A stretch of DNA of 64,000 nucleotides from Myxococcales bacterium (GCA_903642325.1 CAHJWM010000015.1:44971-108970); one strand, 5' to 3'. Shown: positions 25,045-34,511, counted from the first letter of the stretch. Notes: generated from the sequence alone by a model not told the origin. Program-made: numbers and translations.

Positions 25045-26634
25045 ATGACGACTGAAAGCAAACCGAAGCTGTGGACCCCCGGAGATTGGAATGCCTTCTT
25101 TGGATTCGGCACCAACATTCTGGTCAATTTATTGGTTTTGTCTGGGCTTTTACGCTTCGTATTGAAGATGCCGGACAACATCGTGTTCGGGCGCATTCTG
25201 CCGGCGACCGGCTTGATGATGTGCCTCAGCACACTCTACTACGCACGCCTGGCCTACAATCTGGCGAAGAAGACCGGGCGCACTGACGTGTGCGCGCTGC
25301 CTTCGGGCATCAGCGTGCCGCATATGTTCGTCGTGGTGTTCGTGATCATGCTGCCGATCGCGCTGAAGACGGGCGACCCGATCAAGGGCTGGGAAGCCGG
25401 CTTGTGTTGGGTGTTCGTGCAGAGCTTCGTGCTCATGGCGGGCGGTTTCATCGCGCCCATCATTCGCAAAATTACTCCGCGTGCGGCTCTGCTCGGCACG
25501 CTCGCCGGCGTGTCCATTTCCTTCATCTCCATGCGCCCCGCGCTCGAGATGTTCATGACGCCGGTGATCGGTTTGGTCTGTTTCACGATCATTTTAGCGA
25601 GCTGGTTTGGCGGTGTACGCTACTTCAAGGGCATCCCCGCGGGTCTCGTTGCCATTGCTGCCGGTAGCCTGATCGCTTGGGGCTCTACTGCCCTGGGTTA
25701 CAATTTCGGGGGTATGACGGGTGCGGGCCTGAAAGCATCGTTCTCGAACTTCGGTTTCTCGATTCCGATCCCGGCGTTCAACCACGTGTTCTCGGGTTTT
25801 CAGTTCTTGGGCACGATCTTGGTAACGGCGATCCCTTTCGGCATCTACGACTTGGTGGAGGCCTTGGACAACGTGGAGAGCGCGGCCGTCGCCGGGGACA
25901 GCTTTCCGACCACGCGCGTGTTAACGGCGGACGGCGTAGTGAGCCTGATCGGCTGTTGTATGGGCAATCCGTTCATCAACGCGGTGTACATCGGCCATCC
26001 CGGTTGGAAGTCGATGGGCGGGCGCATTGGCTACTCGGCTGCAACCGGCATCGCGGTGATCGTGATGGCTTGGTTCGGCGTGATTTCCGTGATGGTTTCT
26101 CTGATCCCCGTGGTCGCAATATCGCCCATCCTGCTGTACATCGGCATGCTCATTGGCTCGCAGGCCTTTCAAGAGAGCCCAAAATCGCACGCTCCCGCCA
26201 TCGTGCTCGCCTTGACCCCGCACTTGGCTGCCTGGGGCAAACTGATGATCGACAACGCCCTGGGCGCTGCCGGCACGAACGCCCACGCGGTGGGTATGGA
26301 CAAGCTCGGGCAGGTGGGCGTGCTCTATCACGGACTGGAAGTAATGGGCGGCGGTGCGATCCTCGGCGGCCTGATGCTCGGCGCGATCGGCGCGTTCATC
26401 ATCGATCGCGCGTTCGCCAAAGCGGCGGCCTTCGCCGCGGCCGCCGGCGTGCTCAGTTTCTTCGGATTCATGCACGGCGAAGCGATCGGCATCGGGCAAT
26501 CGCCGCTCGTGACCATCGCCTACTTGGGCTGCGCCGCCGTGCTCTTCGGCTGCGCCAAGTTCGCGACCGTCACGGCGCGCGAGCCCGAGCACGAGCACGA
26601 AGAAGCGCATGTGGGAGCGGTTGCTGCCGAATAG
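25045..26634 (+). CDS. NCS2-type (xanthine/uracil-like) permease
   Basis: 529-residue inner-membrane transporter with about 13 hydrophobic segments. Near the N-terminus RTDVCALPSGISVPHMFVVV is the conserved NCS2 re-entrant region; later ALDNVESAAVAGDSFPTTRV matches the second signature helix, followed by SLIGCCMGNPFINAVYIGHP. The His/Glu-rich tail (REPEHEHEEAHVGA) is cytosolic. AGGAGG eight bases before the ATG is one of the best ribosome binding sites in the window. Substrate is probably a nucleobase or related compound; it follows a LysR gene. The 257 bp downstream hold no gene. Confidence 0.88.
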   Translation: MTTESKPKLWTPGDWNAFFGFGTNILVNLLVLSGLLRFVLKMPDNIVFGRILPATGLMMCLSTLYYARLAYNLAKKTGRTDVCALPSGISVPHMFVVVFVIMLPIALKTGDPIKGWEAGLCWVFVQSFVLMAGGFIAPIIRKITPRAALLGTLAGVSISFISMRPALEMFMTPVIGLVCFTIILASWFGGVRYFKGIPAGLVAIAAGSLIAWGSTALGYNFGGMTGAGLKASFSNFGFSIPIPAFNHVFSGFQFLGTILVTAIPFGIYDLVEALDNVESAAVAGDSFPTTRVLTADGVVSLIGCCMGNPFINAVYIGHPGWKSMGGRIGYSAATGIAVIVMAWFGVISVMVSLIPVVAISPILLYIGMLIGSQAFQESPKSHAPAIVLALTPHLAAWGKLMIDNALGAAGTNAHAVGMDKLGQVGVLYHGLEVMGGGAILGGLMLGAIGAFIIDRAFAKAAAFAAAAGVLSFFGFMHGEAIGIGQSPLVTIAYLGCAAVLFGCAKFATVTAREPEHEHEEAHVGAVAAE

Positions 26635-26891
26635 CCATGCCCGCGAACGCGCCGAGCGAACTCGAGGGGGTACCTTTTCATCGCAATCACTCAAAGGAGT
26701 GATAGACTTCGAGCTCCGGGTGCGGAGGGGAGGGCAGAGGCGTTGTGAGCGCTTCCCCCTCCGCGCATTTAATCAGGCTCGACCCACGGCGGGCGGCTCA
26801 CGCCTTCCGGCAAGGCCCACACGTCTAAACTTCAGCAACGTTTGGGACGGTCCCTGAGCCCTCCCGAGGGAGCGGCGGGGCTCACCGGGTC

Positions 26892-27257
26892 TCAACGCGA
26901 GCGGTCCAGGCTCTGCATATAATCGGCGCGCCGCACTAGGAGGCGGGCGCGGCGGTTCCATGCCGGGCCAAGTGAAAGCTGAAAGGCGACAAAGTAGGTG
27001 AATGTCAGCACGAGTGGCGCGCCGTACACGGGCGGCATGTGGTGACTACGGCGGCAGAGCAGGGCGATCACCAAGTCCAGGAGCATGCCGTAGAAACCGC
27101 CGAGCAAGGTCGTGAGCGTGGCCGCGCGCGCCAGGCTGATGCAACGGTTTTTTTCCGGTCTAAAGCTCAAAAGCGGCCCCCAAAAAGCGTCCCGGTCACA
27201 AAGGTCGTTCAGACGCTCGTCGATCTCACGGTGAACCTGCTGGGCCATCTCCCTCAA
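26892..27257 (-). CDS. hypothetical membrane protein
   Basis: 121 residues with a polar helical N-terminus (MAQQVHREIDERLNDLCDRD), two hydrophobic segments (LTTLLGGFYGMLLDLVIALL and APLVLTFTYFVAFQL) and a basic C-terminal tail. The His/Arg loop between the segments (CRRSHHMPP) is probably cytosolic. ATG at 27257 or 27248 could both serve. No family recognised. Isolated between the permease and an uncertain small gene. Confidence 0.6.
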   Translation of the reverse strand: MREMAQQVHREIDERLNDLCDRDAFWGPLLSFRPEKNRCISLARAATLTTLLGGFYGMLLDLVIALLCRRSHHMPPVYGAPLVLTFTYFVAFQLSLGPAWNRRARLLVRRADYMQSLDRSR

Positions 27258-27371
27258 AGACGGCCATGGCGCCGCGGGTTTAAGATATCGAGTGGTCCGA
27301 TCCTCCTATCGGCGCAGCGGTGCGCGCGAAACGCCATCGATCCATCCGGGTAAACCCAGGCGCGCCCGTGC

Positions 27372-27659
27372 TTGGCGCGTGGCCTAGACGTGGCTAACTC
27401 AGCGCGTCTTTCGTCCTTATCGTTCAATCGACGATTCTCGATTGAAGCGTACAATCCACTCGTGCGCTACGTCGTGTACGATCCGAAGGACCCTAGGAAG
27501 GGTCACAAGATCGTGGATCCGCTGCTCGGGCAGATTTTGCTCGGGGAAGGCGCGACGATCACGAAGGCGCTGACTGCGGCCGCGCACGGGGTGCCTCTGG
27601 CCTCGGGCTCCGTGGTTTGGGATCGCAAAGATGCGCGCGTGGCCTATCGCGTACCGTAA
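27372..27659 (+). CDS. hypothetical protein
   Basis: 95 residues; the C-terminal two thirds (VRYVVYDPKDPRKGHKIVD, then PLLGQILLGEGATITKALTA) look like a folded domain, while the first 25 residues do not. The TTG start is doubtful and an in-frame GTG near 27390 is an alternative. No ribosome binding site or family recognised. Confidence 0.35.
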   Translation: MARGLDVANSARLSSLSFNRRFSIEAYNPLVRYVVYDPKDPRKGHKIVDPLLGQILLGEGATITKALTAAAHGVPLASGSVVWDRKDARVAYRVP

Positions 27660-27687
27660 CATTGCGCTCGCGGCACGCTCTTTCAGC

Positions 27688-28506
27688 TCAGGCGACCACG
27701 AGCGCCCACGACTCGCGGATGTGCGCTGGGTGCTCGTGCGCGAGCTTCCTCGAGACCCGGAAACCGTTGCCCGCAAAAAAATGCTCGGCCGCCGCCCAGT
27801 CTTTAAATTTATTTTGCTCGACGCGGTGACGGTCGAGAAACTCGCGCGCGCGACCATAGCTAACGTTCGGCGCTGAGCCGCCCGAATTGCGAACATACAC
27901 GTCGGCCGTTAGCCACACCCCGCCGCGAAGGAGCAGCGCGCGGCGTATGTTGGCGGCGAGCTGGGCTTTTTCTCGTTCATCGAGATAGACCAGCAAGCCT
28001 TCGTTGGCGATGGCCAACGGGCCCGGCGGCATGCTGCCGGTGGCGGCTTGGAAAGCAGCGCTATCGAGCGCATCCAGAGCTTGCACGCGCAGTGTCCCCG
28101 CAAGCGGCTTAGAGGCAAGCCTTTCGATCAAGCGCGCCTTCAACGCGGCGATGTCGGGTAGATCCGTGTCGACGTAAAATGTATTTCGAGTTTGGGTGAG
28201 CTCGAGCCCTCTAAACGAGAGGCCCGCGCCGATCTCGAGCACGTTTGGTAGGCCGGCTTCCGCGAGCAAGAGGTCGAGGCTGCGGTACCGGCTCTCGAAG
28301 TGCCGCAGCCGGCGGGGTGCGTTTTCCAAAACCAGCGCGTCGGCCAGGGACGCGGGCACCGCGTTACCCCAGACGAGCTCCGCCGCTTCCTTGGCGAACG
28401 GTATGCTGGACTGGGACTTCATCAACAAGAGCGCCCACGCCGACGGGCTGATCGTCGAGTAATCGCGCAATTCACGGTTAGTCACGCCATACCGAGCTTG
28501 CATCAA
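27688..28506 (-). CDS. SAM-dependent methyltransferase, leucine carboxyl methyltransferase-like
   Basis: 272 residues. It matches the LCM (PPM1) family of O-methyltransferases: SAM motif I in NVLEIGAGLSFRGLELTQ (about 88-106), acidic residues in TFYVDTDLPDI, and IANEGLLVYLDEREKAQLA as the post-motif region. Members methylate carboxyl groups of proteins or small acids. The start overlaps the stop of the Ste24-like protease gene by four bases, so both are translated together. Substrate unknown. Confidence 0.85.
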   Translation of the reverse strand: MMQARYGVTNRELRDYSTISPSAWALLLMKSQSSIPFAKEAAELVWGNAVPASLADALVLENAPRRLRHFESRYRSLDLLLAEAGLPNVLEIGAGLSFRGLELTQTRNTFYVDTDLPDIAALKARLIERLASKPLAGTLRVQALDALDSAAFQAATGSMPPGPLAIANEGLLVYLDEREKAQLAANIRRALLLRGGVWLTADVYVRNSGGSAPNVSYGRAREFLDRHRVEQNKFKDWAAAEHFFAGNGFRVSRKLAHEHPAHIRESWALVVA

Positions 28507-29735
28507 ACCATGCCGCGCAACGCCCCGATGCGCTCCGTCAGCGGCGGGTGGGTGTAATAGAAAGCGGCATACAGCGGGTGAGGATGCAGGTTGGCCAGGT
28601 TTTCACTGCCCAGTTTGGCGAGCGCTTCAGCAAGGTCGAGCGGAGCGCCGCGCAGCTCCACAGCGAAGCGGTCCGCCTGCCGCTCGTCGTGGCGCGACCA
28701 GGCGGCCAAGAGCGGGGTGAGCGGAAAGAGCAACACCGATGTTGCCGCTGCCAGGATCAGAACGCGCGCCGGAAAAGAAGCCGAGTCCAAGCCGACGAGC
28801 CCGGGCAACGCCGCGCTCGGCGCCAATCGAAATGCAAGGTAGGCGCCCATCACGAACAACGCTTGCATGGTGATCATGCGCACGAGCACGTGATGTTTCT
28901 TCCAGTGGCCGAGCTCGTGCGCAAGCACGGCTAGGATCTGAGGCTCCGACATTTGCGAAAGCAACGTGTCGAACAACACCACGCGTTTCTGTCGGCCCAG
29001 ACCGGTGAAGTAGGCATTGGAATGAGAGCTTCGGCGTGAGGCGTCCACCTTGAGCACGCGGCCCACGTGTACGCCGGCGCGCTCGGTGAGCGAACGAATT
29101 CCTTCTCGCAAGTCGGCTACATCCAGCGGTTCCATGCGATAAAAGAGCGGTTCGATCAGGTACGGCGAAAGTACGGTGAGCAGCAGGCTCACGCTAGTGA
29201 CGAGCGCACTCACCCACAGCCACCAGGTGTGCGGCGCCGCTTGCACTAGTGAAAGGGACGCCGCCGACAGCAGAAGCATCACCAAGAACGAGAGCGCATG
29301 GCTCTTCGACCAGTCTGCCCACCACAGCCCGGGCGTCTGGCGATTGAAGCCATAGCGCGCCTCCAAACGAAAATCAGAATAGAGCTGGAACGGGGCGGAC
29401 GAGACGGCGCTTAGCACCAGCAAGCCCGCTACGAACACGAGCCCGCGGCCCATGTAGCCACCGGCGACACTCGCCACCCACGCGTCATATCGGCCCAACC
29501 CCCCCGCGAACAAAAACGCGCCGATCACGAGCGCGGAAAGCAGGCCACGGAGCAGCCCCAGGCGACCGCGTGCCGCCGTGTAGGCGCTCATGCGCGCGAG
29601 CTGCGCGCCGTCGACCGAGCCAGTCAGCTCGCTCGGGACAACGTGGCCGGTTCGCCCTAGGTGCCGAAGATTGAGCCATGAAAGCCACAGCCGGAACACG
29701 GCCACGGCACCGAATAGCGCAAGCGCGAGGACCAT
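28503..29735 (-). CDS. M48 family metalloprotease, Ste24/CAAX-protease-like
   Basis: 410-residue integral membrane zinc protease. The zinc motif HExxH is HELGH at residues 273-277, and the third ligand probably lies in the RHDERQADRFAVELRG region. Around it are about six to seven hydrophobic helices, and SNAYFTGLGRQKRVVLFDTL upstream of the motif is typical of Ste24 enzymes. The length matches Ste24 rather than the shorter HtpX. In eukaryotes Ste24 trims CAAX proteins; bacterial homologues act in membrane quality control. Coupled with a carboxyl-methyltransferase-like gene. Confidence 0.92.
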   Translation of the reverse strand: MVLALALFGAVAVFRLWLSWLNLRHLGRTGHVVPSELTGSVDGAQLARMSAYTAARGRLGLLRGLLSALVIGAFLFAGGLGRYDAWVASVAGGYMGRGLVFVAGLLVLSAVSSAPFQLYSDFRLEARYGFNRQTPGLWWADWSKSHALSFLVMLLLSAASLSLVQAAPHTWWLWVSALVTSVSLLLTVLSPYLIEPLFYRMEPLDVADLREGIRSLTERAGVHVGRVLKVDASRRSSHSNAYFTGLGRQKRVVLFDTLLSQMSEPQILAVLAHELGHWKKHHVLVRMITMQALFVMGAYLAFRLAPSAALPGLVGLDSASFPARVLILAAATSVLLFPLTPLLAAWSRHDERQADRFAVELRGAPLDLAEALAKLGSENLANLHPHPLYAAFYYTHPPLTERIGALRGMV

Positions 29736-29838
29736 CGTCGTCGAAACTTACGGCGGGCGGCCGGACCGCGCCAGCCCGTTGAAAACACGGCGTCCAGCGC
29801 ACCGCCGGGTTTTCCGCTTCGTTGATCGCCTGCATGGG

Positions 29839-30462
29839 ATGCGTCATCCTGCGCTCATCGAAACCGAACGACCGCACACCGTGCTCTTACTGTCGCCTGC
29901 GAACCTGAGCGGCCGCCGCGGCGCCATGGTCATGAATCCCAAAGCGGACTTCGACGTCGCCCGCCAGCTTCGCTCGAGCGAAGGCGCGCCGCTCGGCGAC
30001 GTGTTCAGCTTCGTGAGCGGGCTGTACTTCCGCGGCAAGGCCACCTACGCGCGGGCCTTCGCCCGCCCTGCAAATGGTGCCAGCGCGGCCTGGGTAATCA
30101 GCGCGGGCGGTGGTTTGTGCGCTCTGGACGAACGCGTCACCCCGGAGCGGTTACGCGGCTGGGCTTCGGTGTCCATCAACGAAAAAAATCCGCATTTTAC
30201 CGCGCCGCTCGCGCGCCACGCGAGTGCGCTGCTCGACGCGCACGGCCCTGCCACCCGCTTCGTGCTGCTTGGAAGCGTGGCCCGCAAAAAATACGTCGAG
30301 CCGCTGCTCGAAATCTTCGCTGAACGCTTGCTCTTTCCGGCGGAGTTCGCCGGCCTCGGAGACATGAGCCGCGGGGCCCTGCTACTGCGCGCGGCGCGTG
30401 AGCAGCGTGAATTATCGTACACGCCGGTGCTGGGCGCGCAGCTCAGCCGCGCGCGCCCTTAG
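29839..30462 (+). CDS. conserved hypothetical protein
   Basis: 207 residues. It reads as a compact alpha/beta protein: HTVLLLSPANLSGRRGAMVM, then LGDVFSFVSGLYFRGKATYA, and a mid-region strand-turn (ATRFVLLGSVARKKYVEPLL). The LSGRRGAMV stretch and RGKATYARAF suggest a nucleotide-binding or hydrolase fold, but no family is recognised. ATG 29839 is chosen because the open frame upstream overlaps the protease gene on the other strand. Convergent with, and overlapping by four bases, the beta-helix lipoprotein gene. Confidence 0.75.
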   Translation: MRHPALIETERPHTVLLLSPANLSGRRGAMVMNPKADFDVARQLRSSEGAPLGDVFSFVSGLYFRGKATYARAFARPANGASAAWVISAGGGLCALDERVTPERLRGWASVSINEKNPHFTAPLARHASALLDAHGPATRFVLLGSVARKKYVEPLLEIFAERLLFPAEFAGLGDMSRGALLLRAAREQRELSYTPVLGAQLSRARP

Positions 30463-32801
30463 AACCCTGTGTCGAGGCCAACCCGCTTCAGCGCGTAGCC
30501 GCCGGGATTATTGAGCCCGCCCTTCGCGGCATTGCTAACGCTAACGCCGGTGAACGTAGCGCTGCCCTCGGCGTCGATGTCGATGCCGTACGTCGTCGCG
30601 CCGTCGATTTTCACGTTCTCGAAGCTCAGACCGCTGATGGTCTTTTGAAAGCTCAGCAAAATGCCCTGATAGGCGCTGTCCCTGATGTCCAGATCCTTGA
30701 TTATCATCGGCGTCGTGAGGTCGGCGGTGTCCGCGTACACCCAGAGCGCGCCCAAGGCGGACATCCAATCGTGCTCGTAGCCGCCCGTCCGGAGCAACGT
30801 GTTGCGCTGAATGAATTGTGTCCCGCTGAAGGGCGCGGGCGCGAACCGGTTGCCGATGGCGATGCCCGCCGATGCGTTCACCGTGTCAGACAAGACATTG
30901 TCTTCGGCGCGATTGTCGGTGCCGCCGTAGATCCCAATCGCGTTCGCCAAGAGTGGCAGCTGGACGGTATCGAAGGTAAACGCGCAGTCTTTTACGGCCT
31001 GACCCTCGGAGAACATGGCGAGCCCGTCGTCGCCCGTGTTTCGAATGCTCGATTGATCGATGCGCGTGGAGGTCGTCCCTTTGTGGAGGTTGACGCCGTC
31101 GGCGAAGGTGTCTCGGATGCGTACGCCCGCTACGTACAAGCCGCTGGTTGGCGCATCGAACCACATGCCGACTTTGGTGTGCTCGATCCACACATTTTGG
31201 ATCAACGACCCGTCGGCGAAGTTGCCTTCGATTCCTGTGTCCGAGCCGCCGTCATCGCGGTTTAGGACATCACCAAAGATCGCGAGATCCAAAATCTGGA
31301 TGCGCCCGCCTTTGCCGAACAAGCCGCCCTTGCCCGCCTTACCGTGGAGCACCGTGTACCATTGCCCCGCGCCAGCCAGCGTGATGCCCTGTAGGTCGAT
31401 GCTCGCGTTGATATCGTACCGGCCTTTGCCCAGGTAAACTCCTTGATTAGCCGCTTTCGCGGCGCTGATGGCAGCTCTCAGCGCGCTCGTGTCGTCCAGC
31501 CCATCATCGGCTACGGCGCCCTGGCTGGTGACTGATATGAACCCGGGTGGTGCGGCCAGCGGGGCATCGACCTGCTCGAAGTCGACCAGATCGATCGTGT
31601 AGCTCGGAGCGTTGCTGGCGACGTCTTTGCGCAATGCAATGCGAGTGCCCGCAGGTTGTTGGCCGATCAGCACACGCTGCTCGTCGAAGTAGCGATGGGG
31701 GGTGCCTTGGCTCGGTTGATTCTGCGCGGCCTCCCCGCCGCTCGAGTACGCGCCATAGATCCAGGCATACCTAGAGCTGACGGGCAGGTCTAGAAGATGG
31801 GTGTCTCCGGCGTACACGGACAACGTGGCGTCGCGGCCTAACCCGTCGGCGCTGTCCGGGATCGAGTAGCGGAGCACCATGGCGTTGGCTGCAGCCGGCA
31901 AAGTGAACGCCACTTCTTGACCCGCGCTATCGAGCGTGACGGCCTTTCTGCCCGATGCCTCAGCGGGGACCTGACCGTACTCCCGGGACGGGCCGACGAT
32001 CTTTCCGGTCTGGGCGCCGGCTTCGGCCTCCAGCTCGGCATAGGGCAGGGTGGCGCCACGCGCCGCCAAGGCGAGCCCGTTCGCCAAGCTCAACGCATCG
32101 ATCTGGAGATTGCCGGTGTCCGCGGCTTCTTTGCGGAACGTCACCGTGTTCAGGCCAGCGCGAAAGCTGAGCGACTGTTTTGCGGCGGCCCACTGTCCAT
32201 TGCTCGCCGGCAGCGCCGCGGGCGTAACCGAATAGCCGTTGACCTGCACGCCAAGCATGCCCGCGGCGCTGCTTGCGTAGCGCAACGAGACTTCGTAGTC
32301 GGCCTTGGTTTGAACGCGGACGGCGAAGATCACTTGCGCGCCCGGGGCCGCGAAGTTCGTGAGGTAGCCGGAGCCAGTAAAACCCGCGCTCGAGTGGGCA
32401 AGCGTGACGCCGCCGCTGTAGAAGCCGAGCTCGGCTTCGTATCCGCTGGACGGGACGGGGCCGCCGCCCTGACCGCCTTGACCGCCTTGACCGCCTTGAC
32501 CCCCTTGACCGATCCCGACTGAGCCCGCAGCTCCGTTCGCACTTTCACCTGAGCCACCGCCCGCGCCGCTGGCAGCCGCCACTGCGAGCTCGCCGGCATT
32601 GCCAGCTGAGCTCGCGGTACCCGCGTTACCTGCGCCTCCGGCTGGCTGCGCAGTGGCCCCGCCCCCCGTTTCCCCCGGCGACATGTAGGTGTTGTTGGTC
32701 GTGCTGCAAGCTAAGGTCGAGGCCAGTAGAGCAGCGGCGCAAGGGAGCCCGCGCGCGAGCCGAGCTGGATCCAAGCGGAGCGTCACGCGCAGATTGTTCA
32801 T
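30459..32801 (-). CDS. secreted lipoprotein: CBM35-like plus beta-helix (GH87-like) glycosidase
   Basis: 780 residues. Lipobox LLASTLAC near residue 30, then a Gly/Ala-rich linker (GQGGQGGQGGQGGQGG). A beta-sandwich CBM35/CBM6-like module starts at SGYEAELGFYSGGVTLAHSS, with a possible second one (PYAELEAEAGAQTGKIVG). The C-terminal half opens with a pectate-lyase-type motif (VTSQGAVADDGLDDTSALRA) and continues as a right-handed beta-helix with repeated Asp patterns (DTFADGVNLH, NTGDDGLAMF) resembling the acidic cluster of GH87 alpha-1,3-glucanases. Likely digests an extracellular polysaccharide; specificity is inference. ATG 32801 starts the signal peptide; the frame is open upstream. Confidence 0.82.
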   Translation of the reverse strand: MNNLRVTLRLDPARLARGLPCAAALLASTLACSTTNNTYMSPGETGGGATAQPAGGAGNAGTASSAGNAGELAVAAASGAGGGSGESANGAAGSVGIGQGGQGGQGGQGGQGGGPVPSSGYEAELGFYSGGVTLAHSSAGFTGSGYLTNFAAPGAQVIFAVRVQTKADYEVSLRYASSAAGMLGVQVNGYSVTPAALPASNGQWAAAKQSLSFRAGLNTVTFRKEAADTGNLQIDALSLANGLALAARGATLPYAELEAEAGAQTGKIVGPSREYGQVPAEASGRKAVTLDSAGQEVAFTLPAAANAMVLRYSIPDSADGLGRDATLSVYAGDTHLLDLPVSSRYAWIYGAYSSGGEAAQNQPSQGTPHRYFDEQRVLIGQQPAGTRIALRKDVASNAPSYTIDLVDFEQVDAPLAAPPGFISVTSQGAVADDGLDDTSALRAAISAAKAANQGVYLGKGRYDINASIDLQGITLAGAGQWYTVLHGKAGKGGLFGKGGRIQILDLAIFGDVLNRDDGGSDTGIEGNFADGSLIQNVWIEHTKVGMWFDAPTSGLYVAGVRIRDTFADGVNLHKGTTSTRIDQSSIRNTGDDGLAMFSEGQAVKDCAFTFDTVQLPLLANAIGIYGGTDNRAEDNVLSDTVNASAGIAIGNRFAPAPFSGTQFIQRNTLLRTGGYEHDWMSALGALWVYADTADLTTPMIIKDLDIRDSAYQGILLSFQKTISGLSFENVKIDGATTYGIDIDAEGSATFTGVSVSNAAKGGLNNPGGYALKRVGLDTGF

Positions 32802-32872
32802 GTTGATCGAGCAGTGTTGGAACGCGCCGAGCAGGGTCACACCGGTGCGAAGTTTTACGTCGTCGACGCGTA

Positions 32873-33703
32873 TCAGAAGGAGACGCGCAGCCGAACGCGC
32901 GCGCCGCCAACCGCCGGTTCGAGCTTCAGCGCGGTGACCGCACTCGGCGTCGAACGAGAGCCGACATAGACCCAAGCGGCGGCCGCCAACGCCCCGACGC
33001 CGGCGACCAGCGCTACGTCAGAGACGACGGCATTGGAACGCAGCGCGTCGGCCCGCGCAGGGTTGCAGGCGGGCGCACAGCTAGCCCTCAAGTCTTCATA
33101 CTCACGGTGTGAACGCAGCCCGAAATAAAGCGAGCTGCCGAGCGCGAGCGCACCGACGCCCGCCAGGGCGAGGGCCAAGACCGGCACGCGCTTCGGCGCT
33201 TGCGCTGGGCGTTCGTCGAGCGCGTGCAACACAACGGCGACGGAGAGCTCCCGATCCGTGGGGCGCAATGCGGTCTGCAGCTCGAGCGGCCGATAGCCTG
33301 CCGCCTCGAAGCGCAGCAGGTGCGGACCGGCTTCCAGGATCAACGGTTGCTCCAACTCAGTTGCCGTGAGCGGCACGCCATCCGCAAGGGCGTGTACGTT
33401 CGCGATCCGTTCGCCACTCGGGCTGGTGATATGCAGGCGCGCCGTGGGCAGGTCGGCTTCCACCTCCGTTGCCCAACGCTTGCAGTCACGTACTACGGCG
33501 GCCGGGCAGCGCGGCTCCGCGCATGATTTGAAGGCTTGTCGGGCCCCGTACAACCGACCAGCGAGGCGATCTTCCTGCCCCTTGGTGTACGCGCTCGAGC
33601 AAGCCTCCGCGCTCTCCGCCCGAACGGGCGCGGAGATGCTGAGCACGCCGAGCGCGCACGACAGCAAACTCAGGCAAACGTCGGATCGGACGACCCGCAT
33701 CAT
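32873..33703 (-). CDS. secreted PEGA-like protein with C-terminal membrane helices
   Basis: 276 residues. Signal peptide (CLSLLSCALGVLSISAPVRA), then a Cys-containing helical segment (ACSSAYTKGQEDRLAGRLYG), a PEGA-like beta domain (about 90-165, GPHLLRFEAAGYRPLELQTA) and two hydrophobic stretches. This architecture recurs in Polyangia downstream of sigma-factor operons. Third gene of the sigma-TPR-PEGA set, 31 bp after the TPR gene. Function unknown; cell-surface or periplasmic location likely. Confidence 0.78.
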   Translation of the reverse strand: MMRVVRSDVCLSLLSCALGVLSISAPVRAESAEACSSAYTKGQEDRLAGRLYGARQAFKSCAEPRCPAAVVRDCKRWATEVEADLPTARLHITSPSGERIANVHALADGVPLTATELEQPLILEAGPHLLRFEAAGYRPLELQTALRPTDRELSVAVVLHALDERPAQAPKRVPVLALALAGVGALALGSSLYFGLRSHREYEDLRASCAPACNPARADALRSNAVVSDVALVAGVGALAAAAWVYVGSRSTPSAVTALKLEPAVGGARVRLRVSF

Positions 33704-33734
33704 CGAGCTCCGATTCTATCACGTGGCCGCGAGC

Positions 33735-34511
33735 TCAAGGAGCGCGCAGTTTCGCGCGAGCCGCGCTGGCGTAGGCTGAGCCTGGGTAGCGATCTAGAAG
33801 TGCGTTCAAATGCTCCCGAGCCTCCGCGGCGTGGCCCTCGGCCGAAGCGGCTTGGGCCAACCCCCAGAGCGCGTCCGGCGCCAACGCTCCCCGCGGTGAA
33901 TGCGACAAATAGCGCTCGAAATGCCGGTGCGCGGCGCCCGCCGAGCCGCTCTTCAGCTGCAACGTGCCGAGCGCGATATCGCTCGCGTGGGCCTCGCCCG
34001 AGCCGGGAAACCGCGCTTGCAGGCGTTCGAGCAGCGTGATGGCTTCGGCACTGCGGCCCTCGCGCCGAGCCCGACCTGCGGCACTCAGCAACCCAGGAGC
34101 GCTATCAAAGACGGGCGCTGCCGCGGGCGCCTGAATCACGAATGCACTGCTCGCGGTCTCGACCGCCGGCGCCAATTCGAGCGGCGCGCTCACAGGCTCC
34201 TGCGCGCGCGGCGTCGCCCTGGCCTTCGCGCCGGTCGTCAGGCTGCTCGTCGGGCTCGGCTTGGCTCGGTGCAGGCGCAATTGTGCGACCGCCGCCGCGC
34301 CCACCGATGCCAGGAGGAAGGCGGCCGCGATCAGCCACAAGCTCACGCCGGGCCGAGCCCGTGCCGTGCGTGCCGGCAGCTCACGCAGGAGCCGATCGAG
34401 CACTCGGCTCTCCGCCGCTGGATCGCTCGGGAAGCTCCGTTCTTCGGCTTCCAGCTCATCGCTCGCGCGCTGCAATAAGGGCTCGGCGGCGGGCTCTTCC
34501 GTGCGCTTCAC
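33735..34511 (-). CDS. single-pass membrane TPR protein, candidate anti-sigma factor
   Basis: 258 residues. An acidic cytosolic N-terminus (TEEPAAEPLLQRASDELEAE), one transmembrane helix (VSLWLIAAAFLLASVGAAA, about 57-75), an Ala/Pro linker, then tetratricopeptide-like repeats (AEAITLLERLQARFPGSGEA, AAGAHRHFERYLSHSPRG and similar). It overlaps the sigma-factor gene by four bases, the usual position for an anti-sigma factor in myxobacteria. No zinc-binding ZAS motif is seen, so regulation of sigma is inferred from context only. Confidence 0.8.
   Translation of the reverse strand: MKRTEEPAAEPLLQRASDELEAEERSFPSDPAAESRVLDRLLRELPARTARARPGVSLWLIAAAFLLASVGAAAVAQLRLHRAKPSPTSSLTTGAKARATPRAQEPVSAPLELAPAVETASSAFVIQAPAAAPVFDSAPGLLSAAGRARREGRSAEAITLLERLQARFPGSGEAHASDIALGTLQLKSGSAGAAHRHFERYLSHSPRGALAPDALWGLAQAASAEGHAAEAREHLNALLDRYPGSAYASAARAKLRAP

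Noticed and set aside
32460..32520. CRISPR-like short tandem pattern
   Set aside because: These repeats encode the Gly-Gln-Gly-Gly linker of the lipoprotein; there are no spacers.
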